The notes under the pieces were generated by a model, which was not told the DNA's origin, ran no database searches, and worked only from the letters and a program-made list of their open reading frames with translations. DNA of 64,000 nucleotides from Bedellia somnulentella (lineage: Eukaryota; Arthropoda; Insecta; Lepidoptera; Bedelliidae): positions 1,116,001 through 1,180,000 of the forward strand of contig OY755171.1 in NCBI GenBank assembly GCA_963576735.1. The letters run 5' to 3'. The position numbers and the translations under genes are program-made. Shown one piece after another: positions 21,601-33,600 of the stretch; the first letter of the stretch is position 1; the number at the start of each line of letters is the position of its first letter.

Positions 21601-24600
21601 GAGTGGCTTCGTCGGTGTAAATGTCTGTTATATATTTTCCGAACAAATCATGAGCCACACTGAAACCTGAAAAAGAGTTTCACAGTTATAAAAGATTAAT
21701 AATTAAAAATATTTTTGTAGTTTGTAAGAATTTCATAATTTCTAATACAACGTAACATAAACACACCTCTTCGTAGATCAAATCCCCATGTTCCGTTCTC
21801 CATAGCGGTATGGTCAAAATGATCTATGCGTCCAGTCCATGTGCCCATGTGAGTGTCAAATCTGCGAAGTTATATTAAAACTCAATTTTATATTGCAACA
21901 AAAAGGCAAACTTAAAAATAAGCTTTTTATCATTAGCGGTAAATAAAAAATAATAGCTATATGAATTTTAGGTCGGTTTAAATTACTGCGATCGAGAGAG
22001 GTATAGGGAAAGCTGTTAAGCTTTTTTATACAGATGCAAGGAGTTTTAGAGATTTCTAGAACATTCCCAAGGTAAGTCCTGAGCTGTAAAAAGTTATCGA
22101 GACAAGGTAGGTAGTGCACGTGCGCTTCGCTTGGTTCGTCTTGGCGGGGGCACTACCGTGCCCCCAGATTTGTATAGACTAGTTGGTGACTTCTTTTTCT
22201 ATCAAACTCAAGATTCAAACTTCTGGAGAAATTATTTATTAATTAATTTATTTATTTGGAAGACTTACAGCTAAATAATAACGATATAAGTAACAGTACA
22301 TAGCATCGATGCCAATTAGAAGTCTTCACCAGTAGTTTATATAAACGGAAAAATATAATAATTGCGCTTGATTTGCAACCATTATAGTGCCTATTCTAAA
22401 ACAAAAACGTATTTATATGTATGTTGTTAACAAGTACAAAGAAATATATATATATAGATAATAAAAATAGTAAAAACAAACTTTTTTTTTTTTTAACTAC
22501 GACATCTATACTTATAATAAATCTGTAGAGAGGTCAATTCTGTACATTAAATATATTTTCAAAATAACTATCAAGGGGTGATCAGTGATCGATACTGATA
22601 CCAAAAATGAAATCAGTAAAATTTTTGTCTGTCTGTCTGTCTGTCTGTCTGTCGGTTTGTATGTTCCTTATGGAAACAAAAACTACTCGACGGATTTTAA
22701 CGAAACTTGGCACAATTATTCTTCATACTCCTGGGCAGGTTATAGTATACTTTTCAGCAGAGTAGTGAAGGGGAATTTTGGGAAAACGGGAGAAGTTAGT
22801 AAATTTTTTAAGCTTCCGTCGCGTGTGCACACTTAATGGTCAAAGTTACATAGAAATCACGTAAGACGGAAATATTTTACATAAAAATGTCTAAAAAATA
22901 TTCGTAAACAGCATATGTCTATCTTTTATGGTTGACTCACAATAACACGTGTAACTCCTGATAGCTTAGCAGTTCGGAGCATTCTGATTATATTTGTTTA
23001 CTCTTACGTTTATAGTTCTGTCATTCATCTCTCATTTAAAAAAGTTTACATTATTACCTATTCAAAAAAAAAAGAATCATAGAAATCGGTATAGAAACAC
23101 CAAACTTATACATGAAATAAGCCATCGCGTCCTGTCGTCGCACGTGTATACTGAATCATGCTATATGTATTATTTTTTTAGTAATGGTTGCTCGGGCAAA
23201 AGATAGCCGTGAGTATATGTATGATGTATGGAAAATTTGTAACTCTGTTTGTTTGTTTTCATGGGACTATTTTCGGAGATACTGAACCTTTTATTAAAGC
23301 GCTTTCACAATCACAAAGCTTCACTATTCAGGAGTGCTATTAGTTACGCTAAATTTCAAGTCAGGTTGAGCAGTGATTGAAGAAACCTCAGATATTTTTC
23401 AAACTAAGCTACCCATGCGAAGCTGGGCCGATCCACTAGTAATATATAAAATTCTATTGAGAGCTTTCTTTTGAGAAAAACAAAATAGTGAGTAAACGCT
23501 TAACCGTTGAAGTGCTGGTGTTGAAAATATTATAATAATGGTTTTGCTTTCAAAGTAAGGGTAACGCAGGATATTTTAGACAAGAACATACAATTATCTG
23601 GTTTTTTATCATATTGTTAGACGCTTACCCTCTGTACATCGGCGTATACTCTTTCTTATGGAAGCCCAGATGCCATTTCCCGACAAGATGCGTTTTGTAT
23701 CCCAGCTCTTTCAGATATTGCGGCAACAGTTTCTCTTCAAGTGGCAACCCTCGAGGCTCTAGTGCGAATAATACTGTGTGTTGCATTCCTAAAAATATCA
23801 ATATTTATAAAAAAAAACATATATTATATATTTCTGAAATTATACTATATGAATGCGAACAAATATAAAGCTTAGGGCTAATCTCTGTTCGAAAAGAACC
23901 ACATCTTAACTGTCTAATAGCTCTGTAACTCTGACTTAATTAGCGCTTTAAAGTTGACAACCTTTTCTCCAATCAAATCTGACAGCGCTGAATAGTTTCT
24001 ACTTCTGAATCTTTAGCTACTCCTTTCTATAATTTATAACCATAAGTATAAGCAGGAAATTAAGTATAAGTATACCAAGATGTATAGGATGTTTCCCAGT
24101 CATGAGCGCGGCGCGAGAGGGCGTGCAGATCGGAGTCGTGTAGTAGTTCTGCAGGATGAGGCCCGAGTAGGCCAGCGCGTCGATGTTGGGCGTCGGGATT
24201 TGGCTCATGCCATGGAAACCAACGTCGTTCCAACCCTGAAATTAAAAAAAACAACATACGTGTCTGTTTTTAGGGTTCCGTAGCCAAATGGCAAAAACGG
24301 GACCCTTATCGATTCGTCATGTCTGTCCGTCTGCCCGTCCGTCCGTCCGTCCGTGTGTCACAGCCAGTTTATTCCGAAACTATAAGAACTAGTGATGCAA
24401 CGGAACTGGCATAACGGAAGCAGAAACGGAAACAGATGTCAAAAGTAAATCTTAACGGAAGCGGAAACGGAAGCGGAAGCGGAAACGGAAGCGTTAACAC
24501 TATGAAAAAAAGATCAATTTTACATTAAATTTTTTTTTTTATTAAATTAGTACTTTAGTAGTCAAAATTAAACAGCGGCAAGTTATATTAAATAAAGAGT

Positions 24601-27600
24601 AACTTGGCCGCTTTTAAAATACGCGGAAAGGATTCGGCAATTATCGACAGCACACGACACGCGCCTGAACGCTCGACGTCGTCGCTCGTGTACAACTGTC
24701 CACGCGCGGCCCCCGCAACCACCCGCGCCGTGCCGCCGTCGCGTCTATTGCTACGTTAAGACTTCTGTTATCAAGTTTGCGGAACCAGAAGCAGAAACAG
24801 AAGTGAAAAAACATGCGGAACTTCTGCAGTTGCGGAAGCGGAAGCAGAGTTCTGTTGCAACACTAATAAGAACTACATTATTGAAAATTCGTGCGTAGAT
24901 GTATCTGAAAGTAGTAGTAGTAGTAGTGATAGTAAAATCTGAAAAAAAACCAAAATTTTTAGGGTTCCCCATACATAGAACTGAAACTAATTTTTTTTTT
25001 CATCAAACCTATACGTGTGGGGTATCTATCAAAAGGTATTTGAAAATGATGTTGAGGTTTCTTATATCATTTTTTTCAAAACTGAATAGTTTGCGCGAGA
25101 GACTTTTCCAAAGTGGTAAAATGTGTCCCCCCCCCCGTAACTTCTAAAATATGGGCATGATAAAACTGAAAAAAATATATGATGTGTATTACTATACAAA
25201 CTACTAACGAAAATTGGTTTGAATGAGATCTAGCCAGTAGTTCTATATTTAAACGTCATAAATCAAATTACTTGCTAGTGCTGCTACGGAACCCTTCATT
25301 AGCGAGTCCATCTCGCTCTTGGCCGCTTTTTTTATTCACATTACGCCCTTAGTTCCTATCTCGGTAATAAGAGCATCGATTGCGTCTTTCTAGGATTTGG
25401 CAAACCTTCTCTCTCTCTCATTCCTAATATAACCTCTTTTCATGTCATAAGTTTGTATTGGTGTAGTTAAGGCATCGATCGCGTCTTTGTAGGATTACTA
25501 GCGAATCTCCCTTTCCCTTTCCCTCTCATTCCTCATCTAAACGTCTTTTTAGCTGATTCTCTGTTTAATAAAAATGTTTTCATCATGTTATTCCTCTCTT
25601 AAGAACGCGTTTAAAACATGAACTAATAAAGGTACCAAGGCTATATTACCAAAAGAGGTAGCCAGACCTTAAAATTATCTACCAAATTTTAAGACTGGTC
25701 AAAGAATAAGTGGTGGAATAAAGGATCGTCGGTAATAATGAATTTCTAACAACCCAGATTATTATTCGGCAATATTATCGCTTCGTACGAAACACTAGCG
25801 ATGGAGCTATAAAATTTCGTTTCTATTACATAAATTCTTAAATATAACATAATTGGGATCCTTAACTAAATTTTAAATAAATTAATTTATCGTAGACAAT
25901 GTTGGAACCAATTTATTATCATAGTCACTTTGTCATAATCGCGCAGATAAAACTGTTATGTAAATAGGAATGAAGAGTTCAATAAACTTCTATTACTTAC
26001 AATGAAGAGAGTACAATTGCGAGTGCTTGGTAAATACTTACTTCCTTTCACTAACCTAATTAACGAGCTAACAACATTTCATTGATTAATTGAATTCTAG
26101 GTCTTTATGTTTCTGCTATTTTTAATTTGACTCATGTCTTAGAAATAAATCTCTATGAATTAATGAAAAGTGGGTCCAAAGTGAGAAGAATAAAAGAGCA
26201 TATTTGAGAAGAATAACGAATGTAAGGGAAGCAAAAGAGATTTGTCAAGATTGTACTAAGTGGCGATTGATAGTCTCTGCCTACTCCAATGGGAACAATG
26301 GCCGTGAGTATAAGTAAGTATAAGTAAGCCACAGAGGTTATTGTTAGTATGGGCATCCTGTGATGATTTGCCATCTGGCATTCTAAGCTCCCAATTATTG
26401 CCCGGGCAACATATCCACGTGTCTAAGACTATCCCCAGGCCTATCTCATGAAGAGTGAAGAAACCCAACCGAAATTTTTGAAAATTATAACTTCTTTTGG
26501 TGCTGAAACAACAAATACTAAAAATACAAATGTAATAAATGTTTGAGGAGATTCCTTTACGACAAACTTTTTTTTTTCAAAAATATCCTCAGAATATTGG
26601 ATTCAGTTACATTCGGTAAAAAATATATATTTATATATACGAGATATGAAATAAAGATAATATACATACATACAATAGGACAAACAAGTTTTTAATAAAT
26701 ACGTAATACATGACAAAATAAAAACGCCAATATGCCGTTGCAATGAATGTTTAATATAATTTTAACTATGTTAGAGTGTCGGCTTAGAATAGCACAGACA
26801 CATTTTTTCTGTCGGATGTCTTAAGAAGCGATTGCGGGATTTGCAGCTTTTAAAGTGATTTTTGGGGTTTGTGGCTGGAGATCCATCACAAACTTGTTAT
26901 ACTTAGATGCAGGTTCATATAATTATGCAAACGTATTCGATACAAATAGTAATTTGACATTCACAAAATATTATTATAATTTAAATTCTGGTTATGTAAC
27001 TCGGAAAGCGCTAATACAAATCTTTCAAGAGTTACCGTTATTCATGGAATATTGTAAAACAAAAAAAACCAATGTCATTTCAAACAAAAATAATTTTCCA
27101 AATAATGATTTGATAGAAAATAATGAGATTTTTGTAGATTGTTTGGAAAACAGACAGTTATTTCTCGACTAGTGAATTATCCTTTTGTAACAAAACTACT
27201 ACTATAAAAATCATGCATCAAAACGTTTGTGGTATTAGTAATAAAAAAGAGGAAATTGAGCTATTTATAGATGCAGTGAAGAATCCTGTCAATTATGTTT
27301 GTATAAGTGAACATTTTCTTGATACGATTGCGGCTCCAATGTTTAACATGAATAATTACACAGTCATATCTTATAATACAAGGTGTAATAAAAAAAGAGG
27401 GGGTACGCTTGTTATGGCGTTAAATAATTATACGGATTGTACCAAAATCGAGGGAATTGAAAATTTTTATAAACAAGACTATTTTGAAATAAGTGGTATT
27501 AAGGATAAGACTACAAATTCATATATATTTTGTTTTTATAGAACACCTCAAGAAAATAATTTTATCAAATTTTTAGAACAGTTAGAACTTTTTTTAGACA

Positions 27601-30600
27601 AGTTTTTCAGCAAAAAGTGCATAATTTGCGGTGATTTTAATGTCAATATGTTTAAGGACGACAATAAAAAGAAAGATTTTTTATCATTACTAAATTGTTA
27701 TAACTTCAGGACGCTAATTAACTCTGCGACTTTTATAAGAAATGAAACAATCTCCTGTATAGATAATTTTGTGACAAACATTCCAGAACAAAATGTACTT
27801 AACTGCGAGGTGATACATAATAATATAGCTGATGGACATGCAGCTTTATTATGTAACATTACCTTAGAGCATAATAAATATTTTAATAAAACCACATATA
27901 CAAAGGAATGTAGAATATTTAACAAACGGAATAATTTAAACTTTAGACGAAATGTTTTTAAAAGTAACCTTATTGAACAAGGTGTTAACGGTTTTTTAGT
28001 TAAGCTAAGTAATTCTTTTAAGAGTAGTTTTAGACATAAAAAGAATATTATCAATCATGAAGAAAAGAATAAAAAATATAAGTGGATAACGAATGGAATT
28101 AAGACTTCTAGCAAAATGAAAAGGTTTTTGTGTTCATGTAATAAAACGGAACTACATCCATCAATTCAAGAATACAAAGTCAAATACATTAGGCTATTTA
28201 GAAAAGTAATTAGATTGACGAAACAATTAACTTTACAAAACAAGCTTCATGAGTCAAAAAATGCGTCTAAAACTATTTGGTCTATAGTAAACAAGCACAA
28301 ATTTAATTTATCATGGTTGCTAACGGTGAGGGAAAACATCGTGAGGAAACCCACATGGCTGAGTTGTACTTAGTCATGTGACAGTGTATTCGTACAAAAC
28401 GGCGATAGGCCTGCCCCCTATCACGTGAGTACACTGTCTAAGCAAAACGTGGGTACCTTCTCTGGAAACTAGATGGCGCTTGCCATGCGAGTTCAAGAGT
28501 ATTGGTACCTCTGCCAACCCCTTCGGGGATAAACGGCGTGAACGTTTATGTTATGTTATGTTAAACAAGCACAAAAATACAGGGAAAAAATGCGAGAAAG
28601 AAATAACCTTAAAAGTTGAAGATAAAATTATACAAAATAGCCTAGAGGTAGCGAACATATTTGCAACTGAATTCGACCACGGATCAAAACTAAGAATAGC
28701 ACAAAATAATATTAATCCACTTGTACATAAACAAATTATCGACGCATATACTGATAGAATTGACAAAAATATAGATTTAACTGAAACAAACATTGACGAA
28801 GTAACACGAATAATAAAAAGGATGAAAAACAAACATTCCTGCGGGTACGATGAAATTCCAATTAGTGTAATAAAAGAAAACTTAGATCTTTTAGCTGAAC
28901 CTCTGACATTTTTTTTTAATAAGTGTATTAAACAAAACTTATTTCCCGATCAGCTAAAGATAGCTCGAGTGCTTCCGATTTACAAAAAAGGCTCAAAAAC
29001 AGATCCTAAAAACTATAGGCCCATATCATTGCTTCCAGTCATTTCAAAAGTATATGAAAAACTTCTTAAAAATAGACTTTTAAACCATTTGACCACTCAT
29101 AACATTATTAGCAAAAGACAATTTGGATACCAACATAATATAGGAACTAAGGACGCCATTGATACGTTTCTTGATGATGTAACATTAAATTTAAATAGTA
29201 AACTTAAAGTAGGAGCGCTTGTTTTAGATTTAAAATCTGCTTTTGATACGATGGAGCACGAAATATTAGAATATAAGCTTAAGCATTATGGAGTTAATGG
29301 AATATTTTTGGTTTTGTTACATTCCTACTTGACAAACAGAAAACAAATTGTAGAAGTAAAAGGTACGGAGGCCAATAATGAAATTACTAACAAATCTAAA
29401 ATTATCGATATTACTAGGGGAGTTCCCAAGGGATCGATTTTGGGACCTATATTGTTCATAATATTCATAAATGACCTCATAAATTTTATTAAAAATATTC
29501 TGCCGGATATAAGTGTAGTCATGTATGCAGACGATACCAATTCTGTTATATCAGCGAAAACACTACCAGAGTTGGAAGAAAAGACAAATGCTGCCCTAGC
29601 TGCTTTTAATTATTGGTTTGAACACAATAATTTAATTTTGAATGTTGTAAAAACTAATTTAATTTTGTTTAAACCTACAATAAGAAATAAAGAAACAATA
29701 AATGTCTATTTAAATGATGTCCAAGTTTGCGCAGTGGATGTAATTAAGTTTTTAGGCGTCCATATTGATTCGCAATTGAACTGGAAGAAGGAACTGACAG
29801 TGATTGAAAATTCTCTCAGCTCAGCATGTTATGCTTTGAGAAGTTTAAGGGACGAAATTGATTTAAATCATTTGAAAATGGTATATTACGCACTTGTTGA
29901 GTCTAAACTACGTTATAGTATAAAATACTGGGGAAATAGTTATCAGTATAATATAAGGAAAGCATTTGTTTTACAAAAAAGAGCCCTAAGAATTATCTTA
30001 CGACTATCGTATAGAGAATCATGCAAAGATTTTTTTAAGAGATTAAAGATTTTAACAGTTCCTGCTCTTTATGTATACGTGCTCTTGACAAACTTTAGAG
30101 ATAAATGTGGTTGCATTGAGACAGAACAGAATAAGTTAATAAGAGAGTCCAAAAGAAGAAAAGATTTCTACCTCAAACAAGAAAGTGTTCCCTTGTACAA
30201 AATAGTTGAACATGCCCCAAGATATCAGATAACGAAAATTTATAATTGTATTCCAAATGAAATAAGACTAATAGAATCTCCTCTAGTTTTTAAGAAAAAG
30301 CTGAAAGTTTTTCTTTTAGATATACGACATAAGAGAATTAGAGCATTGCATTTAAATATATTTTTTTTAATACTATCGAATTTTAATTTAACTATTTGAC
30401 ATTTATTTAGCATTTTGTGATTATTTTGATTTATTCACTATTATTAATTGTATATTTAGATTTAAGTTATTCCTAAGGTAGTTGTATCAATTCTGACACA
30501 ATGAATATTGTTTGATGAATAAATAAATACAAATACAAAATACAAACCATTATGTTTTCTCCACTAACTTTTTACAAATGGGCCATTCCCATGGTGGGAT

Positions 30601-33600
30601 TTGAGTTTACATCTATCTTATATTACTGTATTTTAGGCCCTCCAACAGTAGCCATCTATGACAATTGCGTTATTATATTAGGTTGCAGATGTAACCGGTA
30701 ATATTGATATTCATTGTAAATGTGGGTTCAGAGCATCAGAAGTTACGAGTATGTGATGATATAGAATATTAGATATAAATACAAGACACGCGCGAAATTA
30801 TAACCCCTTTCATTTCAGTCGAGTAAAAAGTACATGAGCGTTCTAAAAATTTACCAATGTATCTTAGTAGCAAGTATATGGTATCAGTGAACTTTTGAAC
30901 TTAAAAAGTCGAGTACTAAAATAGAATACGGCATATAATATTAAAAGATTTCCAATTGTTTGAACTTTTAAAAGCTGTTTAGTGTTTGTTATAGGACAAA
31001 CGTATATTACTCAAACGTTCACGGCGTATATTCCCGAAGGGGTTGGCAGAGGTACGAGTACTATTAATTCTGAATATCGTGTGACATTGGCGCCTGGTTT
31101 TCGGAGTAGGTACCCACGATTTGCTTGGACAGTGTACTCACGTGATAGGGGGCAGGCCTATCGCCGTTTTGTACGAATACAATTACAATTAGCCATGTGG
31201 GTTTCCTCAGGATGTTTTCCCTCACCTTTAACAACCATGACAAATTAACCACACATATAACTTTAGAACAGACAAATTGGTGTAGGCCCGACCCGGAATG
31301 TGAACCTTCATCGTCTGCGCGATAAACGGTATTCTACCCATTGAGCTTATCACGGTTGCAAGAAATACATTTGGAAATGAAGAGGGGATAGGATTGTAAA
31401 TAAAGTTTCTTAAAGATATATCTCCAACCGCATCGCCCATGTCGCTTCTTACGAAACCCGCGGGAAGAAATTGGTTAATGTTATTCTAACCCTACACAGA
31501 AGCTGCTTTTAAGCATATGTTCAAACGTAACATAACATAACATAAACGTTCACGCCAAATATCCCCGAAGGCGTTGGCAGAGGTACTAATACTTCTGAAC
31601 ATCACGTGACTTTGTCACCTGGTGTTCAGAGTACCCACGTTTTGCATGGACAGTGTACTCACGTGATAGGGGGCAGGCCTATCGCCGTTTTGTACGAATA
31701 CACTGTCACATGACTGTACAACTCAGCCATGTGGGTTTCCTCACGATGTTTTCCCTCACCGTTAACAACCGTGATAAATTAACCACACGTATGTCTTTAG
31801 AAAAGACAAATTGGTGTAGGCCCGACCCGGGATTTGAACACTAGTCGTTTGCACGATAACCGAGTGTTCTACCCACTGGGCTATCACGGTTGCTCAAACA
31901 TAACGGAACTTAAAATAATTTTACAGAAAGTGTACTCTTCATGTGTAAAATCCGCAAGTTATTTTTACTTAAACCTTATGAACAGATGTGATATACAACA
32001 ATAGTAGTCAACTAAACAAGAATAGTTATCCGATTGGCTAATTACATTTCAAAGTCGGCCATGTAACGGAGCTTAAGTCACCACAACACGGTCATAATTA
32101 AAAGTGTAAATAGAACAGGTTTTTAATCCTGACGGTTAGAGCTTTTTGAGATTTATTCTATATGTTATTATTATGTGATATTGTAAGAAAGATCGAAAAA
32201 AGGAATGTTGAGATGGTTTGGGCACATAGAGAGGATGGATGATAGAAAATTGGTAAAAGGGATCTATAGAGCTAGTGTGGATGGTAATGTTAGTAGAGGA
32301 CGACCACGGAGAACACACTTGGACCAAATTGAGAGTGTGCTCAAAAAGGCTGGCGTCCGAAGTATGAAGAATAAAAGATCATGTATGAAAAGATTGATGG
32401 ATGTAAACGAAGCTAGAGAGGTTTGTCAGGATCGTACGAAGTGGCGATCGATAGTCTCTGCCTACCCCAATGGGAATTAATGGCGTGAGTATATGTATGT
32501 ATGTTATTATTATTTTGTTTCTCAAGGTAATTAGCGGTGAGGATAAACATTTTGATGACTCCCACATGGCTAAGTTGTACTTTCTACTGCGATAGGTCTA
32601 CCCCCTATCACGTGAATGCACTGTCTCAGTAAAACATGGATACGCTTAACATTAATTAATCATGACATGAATGTCATGTGATTTTCAGAAGTAATGGTAC
32701 CACTGCCACGTGGATGGGCTGATACGTGGATTAAGTCAGGAAGAAGTTAGAGTTAGTTAGATTAAGTTATTTATATTGCTACCATTCGCCATTGAAAACC
32801 TTGGTTCATGGGTTTCCGACGCGCTTAGTTTTTTCAAGGAAATTATCAATTGACTTTTATATACCACAGGATAGTACATCCAGTTTCTTACGAGCCCTAT
32901 CCCCTTTTGAATTCCACTTACAAAACCGTTTAAACAGTAAAACTTTTGTTTTGGTAAGATTTTTAATCAACGGTCAATTATTATTTTATTTTATTTATTT
33001 CCACAAACATATACTCCCGGCTATAAATCCCTAGAAGGGGTAGCCAGAGCTAAGGAATTAGAAATTTCTCAGCCACTTTTGGAAAGTTGAGTAGGGAAAA
33101 GATGATGAGATTAAGGTTGTTAGTGATGGGTCTCCAACCGCATCGCCCAAATATCCCTCAAAAGCCCCAATACCGTTAGTCGCCTCTTACGTACGGGTAG
33201 AAATAGGTTAGTGCTACGAAACATAGCAAGTTTTTTTGTACAAAATAAGTCTCATTGAAAATGCTGTGTAGTGTCGGCTTAGAATAGCAGTACCCCATTT
33301 CTTCCGGTGGGTGTACGTAAGAGGCGACTAACGGTATTGGGGCTATTAAGGGATTTTTGGGCGATGCGGTTGGAGACCCATTACCAACAACCTTTATTTT
33401 ACCGTCTCTTCCCCATGCAACTTTCCAAAAGTGGCTGAGGAATTTCCAATTCCACAGCTCTGGCTACCCCTTCAAGGGATTTATAGCCGTGAGTATATGT
33501 ATGTATGTATGTAGGTAAACTTTATAGTTTCTATAGTTGCCGCCATATTCCAATCAGGTTTGAAAATCAGATAAAATATTTGTTTCATTTAATAAAACTT

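Larger units (their letters stand above)
26891..30543 (+). mobile_element. CR1/Jockey-group non-LTR retrotransposon (LINE), split by a SINE
   Basis: The 3.65-kb element carries an endonuclease/reverse transcriptase ORF (27213-30399, interrupted) and an A/T-rich tail (gaataaataaatacaaatac). The segment upstream of the ORF (26891-27212) ends an open frame whose product I do not recognise (27172), possibly the end of a truncated ORF1. The whole copy lies in sulfatase intron 1, in the opposite orientation to the gene. Confidence 0.85.

Noticed and set aside
22624..22653. CRISPR-like or regulated repeat array at the TGTC run
   Set aside because: It is a simple microsatellite inside a dispersed repeat; there are no spacers, and CRISPR arrays are not expected in this genome type.
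24017..24283. Plus- and alternative minus-frame ORFs around 24.1 kb as separate genes
   Set aside because: They overlap sulfatase exon 2 (24235-24076) in other frames; the region is GC-richer because it is coding.
26855..27172. A 105-aa ORF before the LINE ORF2 as ORF1 of the element
   Set aside because: Its first part lies in a family B fragment and it lacks zinc knuckles; only its later part could be a truncated ORF1 end.
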